A stretch of 32,294 nucleotides of DNA from positions 9,873 to 42,166 of the forward strand of contig WKLE02005347.1 of the NCBI GenBank assembly GCA_014885115.2, read 5' to 3'. Shown one piece after another: positions 10,267 through 20,221 of the stretch. Made by a program: the position numbers and the translations under genes. This DNA is from Asterionellopsis glacialis. Its lineage: Eukaryota > Bacillariophyta > Plagiogrammaphyceae > Rhaphoneidales > Asterionellopsidaceae. The notes under the pieces are model-generated. The model had not been told where the DNA came from and did no database searches. It saw only the letters and a program-made list of their open reading frames with translations. How positions within the stretch are numbered: position 1 is the first letter of the stretch; each line of letters begins with the position of its first letter.

Positions 10267-10977
10267 GCACTCTCGGAAGTTCGCTTTATTAAATCTTGTC
10301 TTGTCGGCTTCTTTCTAGGAGTGCAACATGTGTCGGTATGCGCGGTACCAAAATTAGGGATGGATCGTAAGTTTTGAATTTTTTTAAAGGGAACACTGCC
10401 TCTTCATCTCTCTCACGGTCATTGTTAACTGAAACACAACATGAGAAAGTAACAAGACTTATAATATAAAGTAATGGTAGTATTAACACCTAATCAGGAT
10501 TGCACTTGGTGAGGTAGGTTTTCTTCGTATTATTTTTGACAGAGGCAACTATATTATAATCGTCAGGATGAAATACTAAGATAAATATGGTTTCTGCAGA
10601 TATTCCTGTATGCAAGTGAGACTTATACTTCTCGAAAAGCAAAAAACAAGGACACTGCTACAAAAAGGTGTAGACGAATCCACATGATAATGTATATGCA
10701 GATAATAGTATCGAGTATGCACGTGCGCCTTTATCTTTCAACAAAAAAGGCGGTAGATAGGATTTCTTTACTGCGACTTGATCTTGGGTTCTCCATCCTT
10801 ACCGAGCTCATTTGTTTGTTTTGAAAGTTTCTTCACGGGGACACTTTTCTTCGTAGTACTAGGTTTGACTTGATCCTCGTCTCCAATCACATCAAATGCT
10901 GCAAAGGAAAAAAGGACATGAATTCTAACGAATGCACATTCTACATCCTTGGCAAATAAAGAAAGTCTGATCTTTGT
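10267..10977. repeat. segmental duplication, copy B (internally deleted)
   Basis: Direct repeat of 6221-7017 starting at the same base (gcactctcgg). It lacks about 97 nt near 10558 and 18 coding bases near 10900. At about 10960, sequence equal to 7017 of copy A jumps to sequence equal to 7991 (AGAAAGTCTGATCTTTGT), so the first two thirds of the multipass gene are gone. Similarity to copy A stops after 10977. Confidence 0.85.
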
Positions 10978-10995
10978 AGGAAAGCTTTTACACAC
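10767..10995 (-). pseudogene. 3' fragment of the multipass membrane protein gene (copy B)
   Basis: The frame repeats the last part of the 317-aa protein almost exactly: FAKDVE.AFV.IHVLFSFAAF, then DVIGDEDQVKPSTTKK to the same C-terminus KIKSQ. Six residues (YAAGAF region) are missing through an 18-bp in-frame deletion. The upstream end is unrelated sequence joined at the deletion junction near 10960, so the start and the first five membrane segments are lost. The tail has stayed identical, which points to a recent duplication. Expression as a 75-aa peptide is possible but unsupported. Confidence 0.75.
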
Positions 10996-11118
10996 TTTTT
11001 TAATTGCCTGTCCATTGAGAGACGGATGAGCAAAGATTTAATATAAACACGCGAAAAATATTGACAGATGTATATGCAGACAATGGACACAAACTTGTCT
11101 CATTGAAAACTCAAGGTG

Positions 11119-11456
11119 TTACTGTGACTTCATCTTACTCCCATGTGATGGTGTTACTTGAGAAGTAATTTTTCCGGAAATAGTTTTGGTAGTTTGGCGC
11201 TGTTCCTCAACCACCACATTGAATGCTCCAGCAGCATAGATCATTGTTAAGGTGTAGAGTAGATGACCTGCAAGGATTCCACCTACCTTACTGTTCTCAA
11301 CATGACCAGCGGAGTTAGAATATGTTGTTTTGAACAGCAAAGGAAAGTAGACAACATCAAAGAGACAATTCATACGAACAGGAGTTACGCCAGATGTTGG
11401 GAATGCACCATAACAACTAATTTTTAACTGGTGGATGATGTTATATTTTTTGCCTT
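11119..11456 (-). pseudogene. older, diverged 3' fragment of the multipass gene (copy C)
   Basis: Translation runs CYGAFPTSGVTPVRMNCLF, matching VYAAFRTSGVRTNRLNCLF of the intact protein, then a hydrophobic stretch, MIYAAGAFNVVVEEQ (compare FYAAGAFDVIGDEDQ) and a similar Lys-rich tail ending KMKSQ. The ATG at 11373 lies inside the conserved part, so the 5' two thirds are missing. In-frame sequence can be followed upstream as far as the stop codon of aspartyl-tRNA synthetase at 11457, where this fragment is cut off. Identity is much lower than for copy B, so it is an older event. Confidence 0.6.
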
Positions 11457-13523
11457 TTAGGGAGCAAGACGCTTAGGGTCACGAGTGAACCAAGCAGCCT
11501 TCCGGATGTTGGGTAGACCAAGGAAGAGCATAATAACACGCTCCAATCCAATTCCACCTCCACCGTGAGGAAGTGCTCCGTTACGGAACGAATTTACATA
11601 TTCTGCAATATCCTCCAAGTCAATTCCCCAGACCTTCGCACGTTCTTCGATCAGTCCAGGTTCATGGATACGTTGAGCACCGGAAAGAATTTCTTGACCA
11701 CGAATAAAGAAATCGTAACTGTTGGAGAGTTTTGGATTCTGTAGAAAGAGACAAATATACGTCGTGTAAGTACCATGGAAAGAGGATGAACATGGACAAA
11801 CAAAACAAAAATAGAAAGGCACCATCAAAATATTTTCCTACCTCGGGGCAAGGCATCGTGTAGAAAGGTCGGACAGCCAAAGGATATTTATCCATGAAGA
11901 AAAAGTCAGTATCATACTTCTCACGGACGATATCACCCAGCTTCTTTTCGTTTTCAGTACTCAAATCTTCATAGTCATCCTGGTCGACTCCTGCTTCACG
12001 CAACAAGGCACAACCCTCAGCGTAAGATAGTTTTAAAGTAGGCCTGCAATACTTCAAATCTTCAAAAGGGTGCTGCTCCCGGACACGTTCAAGTTCGTCC
12101 TTGCATCTGTCATTGATACCATCAAAGATATAAATAAACAAATCGCTAAAGAGCTCTAAAACTTCGTCGTAATGTTCATGAATAACCATTTCCAAATCGA
12201 AGCCAGTAAATTCACACAGATGCCGACGAGTATTGGAATTCTCTGCACGGAAAACTGGACCAGTTTCAAAGACACGTTCAAAACCAGAGCAGGCAGCTGT
12301 CATTTGTTTGTGAAGCTGTGGGGACATTGCAAGACAGGCTGGTTGACCAAAGTAATCAAGGGTAAATACATCAGCACCGCCCTCTGAAGCACCTCCAATA
12401 AGCTTTGGAGTATGAATCTCGATAAAGCCCTTCTTTATGAGACACTCACGGAAAAGAACACCAACCATGGATTCAATACGGAAAATGGACTGGTTAGCAG
12501 GAGTCCTCAAATCGAGCCAGCGGTAATCAAGGCGCATCTTTTGTCCAACACGAATAAGGCCATCGTCGTGGACATCTTCTTCTTCATTTTCATCGTAGGC
12601 TCCGACATCAGTCTCCTTTCCGGAATCAGGACGGCATGCATCTTCCATTTGGAATGGAAGTGCCTGCTGGGCCTTTACAACACAATGGAAAGAGGTGACT
12701 TGGATTTCCACCATCTTTTGTGTAGCGGATTCGACGGGTTCATCCGGTACTGTAACTGTACCCTTCATATCGACGACACTTTCAGCGGCAAGTCCATCAA
12801 TGTATTTGATCATGGCCTCAGAAATCTTTCCGTCCTTGGACGCAAAACAAACACCTTGAACAGAGTACAAAGAAGATCTAACCAAGACAAAAATACCTTT
12901 GCTTCCGACCATACGGGCAGTTTGTAAATGACCGCGAACCAATACTTCTTGTCCGGCAAGGACAGGTTTGAGATTTTCAATCTTAGTCCATACCTTGTCG
13001 GTAATTTTTTCAGATTGTACAATGGGGTTATCACCAAAGTTGTCCTGTCCGATACCCGCAAGTTTTTCCGACTTTTCTCTTTCACGGCGCTCACGTTCCT
13101 CTCTTTGCTTCTTTTTCTTTGCTTCCTTTTCTGCTTTGGCCTTAGCCTTTGCCTCTTTCTTTGCCTTGTTTTTGTCGCTAGGAGCCTGCTGTGCTTCTCC
13201 TTTTTTCTTCTCCTTTTTTGGGGGGGCAAACTCATTTCCGGTAATCTCCTTATACTTGGCCTAATAAATTGATTAAACAGAAACACGGATCCATGATTGA
13301 TTTGGTAAAATGACAATGACAAATGTTATGGAAATTCTTGATCTTTGCAATCCATCACTCAGATAGATTCATGACAAACTGATTCGAATCAACTTACCTT
13401 GAGAGCCAACATTTCATCTAATATAGGCTTCCATTCTTCAATTGGCTTCTCCTCAGCCTTTGCATTCCTGATTGTTTCAGCAAGCTCGCCAATCTTGGCA
13501 GAAATCTCTTCAGCTTCACTCAT
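11457..13523 (-). CDS. DARS1: aspartyl-tRNA synthetase, cytosolic (three exons)
   Basis: Charges tRNA-Asp with aspartate for cytosolic translation. Exons are 13398-13523, 11842-13260 and 11457-11738. Both introns are GT-AG and phase 0 (137 and 103 nt), giving 608 aa. Seen, N to [21 protein letters not shown], a helical WHEP-like or leading helical segment; a Lys/Glu/Arg-rich stretch at about 57-110, the tRNA-binding extension typical of lower-eukaryote enzymes; an OB-fold anticodon-binding domain ([15 protein letters not shown]); then the class II core with motif 2 ([19 protein letters not shown]) and motif 3 ([13 protein letters not shown]), ending in [28 protein letters not shown] marks the aspartate rather than the asparagine enzyme. 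The last exon is needed for motif 3. The start is the first ATG of exon 1. The upstream 41-nt element and a TACCAGGTA site lie within 230 bp. Confidence 0.95.
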
Positions 13524-13639
13524 CTTTTTAAAGCTTTGTTCTCACAAACAACGGTTGTGTTATGGAATGATTGTGGAGATGAGGCCACTTGACACGGGGA
13601 CGTACAACAATGGACCGTGTATGAGCAACGAGACGTGCA

Positions 13640-13648
13640 TACCAGGTA
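13640..13648 (+). promoter_or_regulatory. TACCAGGTA motif
   Basis: Exact copy of the recurrent intergenic 9-mer, 117 bp upstream of the synthetase start codon at 13523. Confidence 0.4.
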
Positions 13649-13706
13649 TGGTACGTGCATTCATGGAAGCATCCAAGAAAATGTTTCTTGTTTTATTCTT
13701 GTTCCT

Positions 13707-13747
13707 GGAGGCTCCGGGAATTTTGAGAAAACGGTTACAGACAGACG
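13707..13747 (-). promoter_or_regulatory. 41-nt upstream element shared with the Nudix gene
   Basis: Partner of 10222-10262 (35 of 41 identical, no gaps), about 185 bp upstream of the aspartyl-tRNA synthetase start codon and in the same orientation to its gene. Confidence 0.5.
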
Positions 13748-14117
13748 CTTAACGTACCGGTATTTTCACTACTGTGTGTACACGTACTTTTTTTCAAAAC
13801 GCGACATGTTATTTCTCTCTCTAGAGCGTTTGGATTTCACCTTAACTACGTGCACACTTTATCAGAACTCCGACTTATCCGGGTCATTTACTGTCTACGT
13901 CAGCTTTTTTACCGGTCATAAGGACAGGGAAAAGTCACTTGTTGTGAGCGTTCAGAACGATCTTTTTCCGGTCCTAAATACCGGGGACTACGTAGATTTT
14001 TCCCGTACCTTTTGTACCCGAACAAACCAAGGGAACTCTCCTCAGAATTCTAGCGAACAAACTGATGTCACGTAATGAACCAATCAGACTAGAGACTAAC
14101 GTACGTCTGTCGTAATG

Positions 14118-14159
14118 TACCTGGTAGTGCTACAGACAGTATGGTACCAGTACCAGGTA
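14118..14159. promoter_or_regulatory. inverted pair of TACCAGGTA motifs
   Basis: TACCTGGTA at 14118-14126 and TACCAGGTA at 14151-14159, with a partial GTACCAG at 14144, form a loose inverted pair about 270-300 bp upstream of the ATG at 14422. Confidence 0.45.
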
Positions 14160-14421
14160 AGAGATTTGATGCACATGAAAAATGCTTGCTCCCGCCCACC
14201 GCATAGAAAAGATGAAAGGGAAAAGGACAGACACCCTATCCTTTATCCCTTATAAGAGAGATTTGTCATTTGAAAAGAACACCCTTCAACAAGATCGTTG
14301 AAAGAACACCCATCACCCATGCAAGAACATCATCACAAGAAAGAACACACAAAAGAAGATATTCCGATAAAAATTAATATCCTAAAAAACAGGGTGGCTG
14401 TCGCAGTTGTAAAACAACTCC

Positions 14422-16173
14422 ATGGTAACAATGAAGATTTCATGGAAATGCTGTGTCTTCACAATTGCGGCTATTGACTTTGTTAATTCAGTTGATAGCT
14501 TTTCTTTCATCACGGAAAACTCATCAAAACACGTTTCGTCTTCCCAAACGAAACTTTATGCTTTCGATCATTCATCCACCTACACGCAGGGTGACGAACA
14601 CAATGAAAGTGGACATGATAGTGTCAGTACTAGCAGTACAAGGAGGAGTATCGTTTTGTCGTCGTTGCCTTTTGCAACAATCCTTTCAGGGGGTTATCCT
14701 TTCCGTTCTGAAGAAGCTAAAGCTGGTCTTGTTCAATTTCCATGTCCCCATCTTATGAATACGTATCATTTCATGAGAGCGGGACAGAGTTTGTTAGAAG
14801 AACAAGATATATGGTCTACCAATCCGTTGTTCTTAACGAATCGTGAAAATGCGTTGTCTGATTTAGGGAAAGATCAAGTTAGATCAGCTATTGCATACTT
14901 TGAAGAAAATAATGTCAATCCTAGTTTAGTCAAATTCAGTTTAGCAGCTAATGCTATTGATACGGCTGATATGATATCCACAGATATGCAAGTTGGAAGG
15001 AATCGTTTGGTTCCTGAATACACATATTTAGATCAGCGTGGTCTTGGAAAGTGGGAGGGTTTACCACAAAGCTCTACTCAAGATGCTGTATGGGCTATGG
15101 ATGCCGAAGAAGCAGGTGTAGATGGGTTAGGCGGGAAACCCCCACCTAACGATGATGGGACACCGAACGAAACGTTATCAAACCAAGTAACACGGTTAAG
15201 GCAACTTTTTTCCTTATTGGAATCGACAATGTCAGGTGATACGATCATCTTGATTTTTCCAGATGCAACAGGTCCAGCTGTACTGAGTGCATTGATTGCA
15301 GGTATACCTTTGAATCGAGTTCATGAATTATCTTTCCAACCTGGTGAAGTTCGTCTTGACATTACTTTTGATAGTGTACGGAGCCAACTACCATCTCGTC
15401 CATCTGCAGCATATACGGAGGCATTGGCCCGTGGAAAGGGACAACTAAGGGTGCTTCGTACCAATCCGGAGGACATCATTTCGGTTAAGGATAAAGAGAA
15501 AGAAGATGCCCTGGCCTTGGCGAAAGAGAAGGAAGTCGCCTTGGCATTGGAAAAAGAAAAGAAACAAGCCGAAAAAGAAAAAACCATTCGAGAAGAACAT
15601 GAAAGACAAGAAGCGCGTAGAACTCAAGAAATGCATTTGCGGGAAGCTGAACGTCAAAAGAAAAGGGAAGAAATCTCTGCAGAAAGGGAGCATGATCTTA
15701 CAGGAATGGACATATTTTCAGTTGGTGCCATGGGGATTGCAGCAGCTCTACTTTCGTGGAAAGATGGCAACAGAGATGATACAGAAATCGCTAGTGAAGT
15801 ATTAATGAAGAATGTTACATCCGTTGATCTACCTCTAAGTACAACAGCAAAAAGTAATCAAGAAGACATATCAACTGAAAAGTATCCCGAGTTACAAGCT
15901 ATTGAAGACATGGCCGCAGATGAGGAAATTTCCCATAAGTTGACTACAGGAATACAATCAGATACGCCAGGAATACCTGCTGAATTGAAGACAATGGAAA
16001 ATATGATACAAGTTGCACCAATTGGCATACCCGAATTCCCATCCCCCGAGAATGTAGAAAAAAATAAATTTGAACTTGCAGAACAGGCGATGGAAGCTTA
16101 TATGGATCAAGATGACGGAGGAGAAGATTGGCTTGGATCTTTAGCAGAGATCATTGCAGAAGAAGAGCTGTAG
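14422..16173 (+). CDS. histidine-phosphatase-fold protein, thylakoid-lumen type, catalytic residues missing
   Basis: 583 aa in one exon. N-terminus: signal peptide (KCCVFTIAAIDFVNSVDS), then FSF in place of the plastid ASAF motif, a Ser/Thr/His transit region, and a second hydrophobic segment with twin arginine (TRRSIVLSSLPFATILSGG, residues 73-91) ending in EEAKA, a good lumenal cleavage site near 101. The next domain follows the phosphoglycerate-mutase-like layout: YHFMRAGQS (115-123) stands where RHG should be; LSDLGKDQ fits the TxxG.xQ position; RGLGKWEGL fits the G.WEG position; SLAANAIDTADMI fits SxLxRAxxTA but lacks its Arg; and LIFPDATGPAVLSALIAG fits the second-His loop but has no His. 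The active His and its partners are therefore absent. After it come a Lys/Glu coiled coil (about 355-425), a hydrophobic segment (GAMGIAAALLSW, 435-446) and an acidic tail. A non-enzymatic lumen or membrane-linked role is inference. Confidence 0.75.
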   Translation: MVTMKISWKCCVFTIAAIDFVNSVDSFSFITENSSKHVSSSQTKLYAFDHSSTYTQGDEHNESGHDSVSTSSTRRSIVLSSLPFATILSGGYPFRSEEAKAGLVQFPCPHLMNTYHFMRAGQSLLEEQDIWSTNPLFLTNRENALSDLGKDQVRSAIAYFEENNVNPSLVKFSLAANAIDTADMISTDMQVGRNRLVPEYTYLDQRGLGKWEGLPQSSTQDAVWAMDAEEAGVDGLGGKPPPNDDGTPNETLSNQVTRLRQLFSLLESTMSGDTIILIFPDATGPAVLSALIAGIPLNRVHELSFQPGEVRLDITFDSVRSQLPSRPSAAYTEALARGKGQLRVLRTNPEDIISVKDKEKEDALALAKEKEVALALEKEKKQAEKEKTIREEHERQEARRTQEMHLREAERQKKREEISAEREHDLTGMDIFSVGAMGIAAALLSWKDGNRDDTEIASEVLMKNVTSVDLPLSTTAKSNQEDISTEKYPELQAIEDMAADEEISHKLTTGIQSDTPGIPAELKTMENMIQVAPIGIPEFPSPENVEKNKFELAEQAMEAYMDQDDGGEDWLGSLAEIIAEEEL

Positions 16174-16331
16174 TTGCACTTTCCGAGTACTACTGTAGAA
16201 TATAACGGGTAACTTATATATAATACAGATTTCCTGGATTTTTTTTTCCATAGTTATATAAAGAATATGGACAATCATGATGCTTTCCATAGCAACGCTT
16301 CTGTGACAATTCCTGCGCTTCAATGATAACT

Positions 16332-19300
16332 CTAAAATCCCACAGCACCACTGTTTACTGATACCGTTTCAATACATTTGTCCCTGACAAAAAATTGACA
16401 TTCTAACCATGGGTCTCCACTGTCATCATTGTGATTTTCGATCCGGATGTCCGAAAGACCCGAAGGTACCTCCGCGTTAGTCACTTTCACTGATAGCTCA
16501 TCTTTTTCGTTCCAATTTAGATCATATACTTTAGCTTTGTCGCCTCCCTTGTACCAAATATAGCTATCAGATGGAACAGTACCAGAGATTGAAATATCAC
16601 CCATTCCGCTCTTGATCACAGGATTCTGAAGAACTGCCATCTTTTCTGGTAAGAATTCGATGCCTTCAACAAACACAGACGATTTAGTGTTGGCGGGAAT
16701 TGTTGTAAACCCTACATAGATAGAAGAGACAGATGATTCGCCTTGATTCCAACGTTTCCACGCTTTGGTAATAGGCCACCGTTCTTCTGACCAGGACACT
16801 TGTGGGTCAGGAATTTCAATGTAACGCTTGCCGACAAAATCAATTGGAACTACAAAGTCCCGTGTACCACTTCCATTAATACGAACTACAAAAAGTGCAT
16901 CACTGCCATCACCAGTTATTATAATCCCAAGTCCTTTTGCATTCTTTATGTTGACATTGTCAACCTTGTAGGATATTAATTGCCTACGTTGCTCAATATC
17001 AAAGGCCTTTTCATTGTTAGAGTTACTATTGTCAAATGTAATGTTTGCACCTTTTGAATTTGTCTCAAGCTCCATCTGTCCTGGATCAACACCTCTTTGG
17101 GTAGGATCGAGTGGAATCATAATGTTGTGATTGTACTCCTCGGGAGCTAGTACCCACTCTATATCATCCTTGAGTATCCACTGCAAATTATCCTCGATAG
17201 AGATGCCTTCTAAGGTATTATCCAAGTACAGGTTTTGATTGGCAGTATCGTTGTTTTTGTTAGTAAAGGAAGCCTCACTCAAGTATTTCGAAAGCATTGT
17301 GCGATTGAAGTCTTTCATAACTCGAATTGTTATCTCTGGGACTTGTTTGTGGTACGGATTCTTCATTTGTAACAAGCCTGAAGTGTTTGGCCGCATGTAC
17401 TGATAGGTGTAGATAGGTCCATGTTCTTGAATATATCCCCAACCTCTATCCTTTCCCTTTCTTCGCATCGGACAGAAAGGAATAACTTCTAGTTTAGAAT
17501 CAGAATCAACACAGGCATTCTCAGAATCAACTACGGCTTTCTGAAAACGGAAGTGTTCGTCCTGTATAGGGTATCTCCATCCTCCCCACCCTGGCTGTGG
17601 ATATGCACTCAAGATCCGTTTTTTTGTTTTATCGGAAAGCATTGGCCCGTACTGTCTCCATTGTTGGATTGAAGAAGCATAAAAGTCCATCAGACCAAAG
17701 TTTTTGAATATGTCTAACGTTAACTCATGAAAACTGCTTTGAGCTTGAATGCTGCATAAAAAGTACCCTGCAACTGCATTGGGGACAATGCAGTAAGTGA
17801 ACCCATATGGACTTGGTGCTAACCAAAAATCTTGATGCAAACCAATCATAAAATTCATACGATCCGGTAGTTGAGTAGGTCGGTCTAATCCAAGTTCTTT
17901 TTGCACATGCATCATACGTTGCTCAAAGTATCCCCATTTAGGTGGACCATTAGAGGTCCAGCATGCAACAGGGTGATCAATTTTACTGTATACTAATCCT
18001 GGAAAAGTTGTTATACCGTAGGCAGTACAGGTAAGGTAGATTTCAATACCATCAAAGTTACTATTACCCAAACGCATGGTATTGTTAAAGTCAGCATATC
18101 GTTGGGTAACTTCATCCAATAGGGTCTCATCAGGATCGGCAGTTACTTTGTCGTTAAACAAACCCACTAAAATTTTGACAGATGCGCCGGGATGATGTGC
18201 AGCAGCCTTAGTCCATCCATACCCACGGATGGGTTTTTGTTTTGAACCTAAAGCAACTTTCAACGTTATAGTTCCGTCTTCTTCGTTTTCTTTGTAACTG
18301 TCATACTGTAATATTTCATTATCAATATGAACCCAACAACGATGAGTTCTTTCATTAGACTTCATATCGAAGAATCTTATACCGTACGAGGTTGGTAACG
18401 TCCTGTCGGATTTAATGATAATTTCCGTACTATTGGGTCCAATAGAATTTACTAAAGTGCCACGCCAGAAATGTGATAATCTATCATCAGGGACACGTGA
18501 ACAAAACTTCGGATTTTTTAGACTAATGTTGTGGCTCAATGTTCGTATAGCTACATCCATTCCTTTGGATTCAGCATAGTTTGACAATTCTTTAAAGTCG
18601 TCCCAGCCATTAGGAAATAGTTTTGGATTCAAATCATACGTATCTTTGTCAGTTGGCATGTCTGAAAAATCAGGACAGAAAGAAGTTTTGTTAGCAACAC
18701 ATCTGACCAAACAACATATCTCACTTATTCACGCAAAACTCATGGAAGACATATACTTACATCGACCACCCCAAGCATTAATGTGAAGATAAACACTTTT
18801 CATATTGAATTTTTGTGCATAATCTACACATTCTTTCAATTCATCCAAATTTTCACCATTGATGTATACTTCACCGTAGCGACGAAATTTGGTAACATAA
18901 TCTTGGACAAATCGTTTAGCTCGTTCGATTGTCCAATATTCATCTTGTTCCAAAATATTAGGATGAGGTAGCTTCTCATTCACCCACACTTTGTATAGAA
19001 TTTCATCCTGTTCGGACGCATTCTTCGCTTTCCAAAGTGCAATACCGCCATAATTATTGTCATTAGTGCATGATTTTGCAGCTGCAGGCATACTGCGATT
19101 CAACAAATTGGAAAACACAATTCCATCTTTAAATGTATTGTTTCCCAATAATACCTCTGCCTTTAATGGAAAAAGTCGAATAGATGGGTCTTTACAAATC
19201 ATTTTCAATTTGGTAGCATGTTCTTCCTTTGATTTTCCATCAATACCTCTACAAGGTTGAGACAAATCTACCTGGATAAGATTTAAAATATTGTAATCCT

Positions 19301-19535
19301 CATTTTGGATTTTCCCTTCAAATGTCACACGAATAGTAGTTGAAGATGCATCGCCATCGTCCTTGCTCCTAAAGAAAATTTTACTTTGCTTACCATCTTG
19401 TTGATTACGTACATCATAAGTGGAACTATCAAGGTCAATACGTCGTCTCTTGCCATCTTCAATACCATAGACTGTTTCTTGTATCTCAATCGTGAGTTGG
19501 AGCTTCGAAAGAAAGTCTTTCCACGGAACAATCAT
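16332..19535 (-). CDS. large TIM-barrel-like protein, possible glycoside hydrolase (two exons)
   Basis: Exon 1 is 18761-19535 and exon 2 is 16332-18661, with a 99-nt GT-AG intron. The split codon makes Tyr259 (WGGR-YMPTDKD), giving 1034 aa. Seen: an N-terminal beta-rich domain (1-220), then VYLHINAWGGR (248-258) followed by LFPNGWDDFKELSNYAESKGM. That order matches the strand-then-helix pattern of alpha-galactosidase-like barrels, where a substrate loop precedes 'go to the N-th lane, side-chain up the slope' helices. FDGIEIY (461-467) is a likely barrel strand carrying acidic residues. There are repeated WGGW, WGY and YPQPGW aromatics, and a C-terminal beta-sandwich-like part (870-1034). Many N-glycosylation sequons (NDT, NIT, NGS, NNT) suggest passage through the secretory route, yet no signal peptide is visible at MIVPWKDFLSKL. 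An in-frame stop lies just upstream, so either a 5' exon is missed or the N-terminus is truncated. No exact GH family is assigned. Confidence 0.65.
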
Positions 19536-20221
19536 TTTTTAAATGTTATTTTTATCGGTACTCTAAAATTATAATTTGTTGGGTTCTTTCTGTAGAAGGA
19601 GTTGTAAGTGCAGTTGTTTCCCGCACTTTTCGGTATGGAAATCGACAAGAAGCGTTCGCTTTGATGGCTGCGTTCGTTGTGGTGGAGAGCCGGGTGTTCT
19701 CGCTTGACATCCTTCGAAGATTATCAAGCATATCCAGAGCACCTTTACGTGACCGCTTTGACACGATTGAGTCACTAGTAGAATGAAAAGAAGGAAATCG
19801 TACCGCCTGACAATATGCATTTGACCTTCCTATCCTTTTTTTGTTTTTCTGTACAAAAGATATTTCGGAAACTAAATTATTCATGTACGAATCAATTATA
19901 CCAAACTCTACCAGGTACACTTTCTGTTTGTGCCCGTACAGGTACCAGGTAAGATACCAGGTACCTACACATCTTAGATCTGAGACTAAATTTAGAACAC
20001 ATTAGAACTAGAGATAATGTTCCTTGTTCGGAAAGATACGAGTTTTGGTTACCCTTTTCATGACCCATTCATGTCAACTAACAATCGTGAAAATAGAAAA
20101 GTGTCACACATCTTTAAATACCAATAAGCGCGCGCAATAGCTTTGAAAATTGCAAAACCAACCGAGGAACAAAAGTTCGTGACTATTTAAACTGACTATA
20201 ATGTAATAAAAGGGCAAAAAC
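19536..20221. other. intergenic region with a TACCAGGTA cluster
   Basis: Upstream of the TIM-barrel-like gene and downstream of the next minus-strand gene. A minus-strand frame at 19552-19920 has no ATG at its head (it opens with GTG) and no recognisable domain, so I do not call it. The key content is the motif triplet at 19909-19963. Confidence 0.4.
19909..19963 (+). promoter_or_regulatory. three TACCAGGTA motifs in 55 bp
   Basis: Exact copies at 19909-19917, 19943-19951 and 19955-19963. The last two lie 12 bp apart inside GGTACCAGGTAAGATACCAG. They are 370-430 bp upstream of the start at 19535. Confidence 0.5.

Larger units (their letters stand above)
13524..14421. other. divergent promoter region
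   Basis: About 0.9 kb between the minus-strand synthetase and the plus-strand lumen protein. It holds the 41-nt shared element (13707-13747), three copies of the TACCAGGTA motif (13640, 14118 inverted, 14151), a TATAAG word near 14251, and AAGAACAC three times (14275, 14302, 14341) in the presumed 5' UTR of the plus-strand gene. AGTTGT/ACAACT (14405-14419) forms a 6-bp stem just before the ATG at 14422. Open frames here (for example 13617-14075) start at non-ATG codons and are not called. Confidence 0.45.

Noticed and set aside
10289..10489. 66-codon minus-strand frame inside duplicate copy B
   Set aside because: The corresponding stretch of copy A is 3' flank with no equivalent frame, so it is not conserved coding sequence.
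13617..14075. 152-codon plus-strand frame in the divergent promoter
   Set aside because: Opens with GTG, contains the 41-nt shared element and regulatory motifs, and the translation shows no domain.
19552..19920. 122-codon minus-strand frame upstream of the barrel-like gene
   Set aside because: Opens with GTG, has no domain, cannot be joined to the downstream exon because a stop lies in frame just before the Met at 19535.
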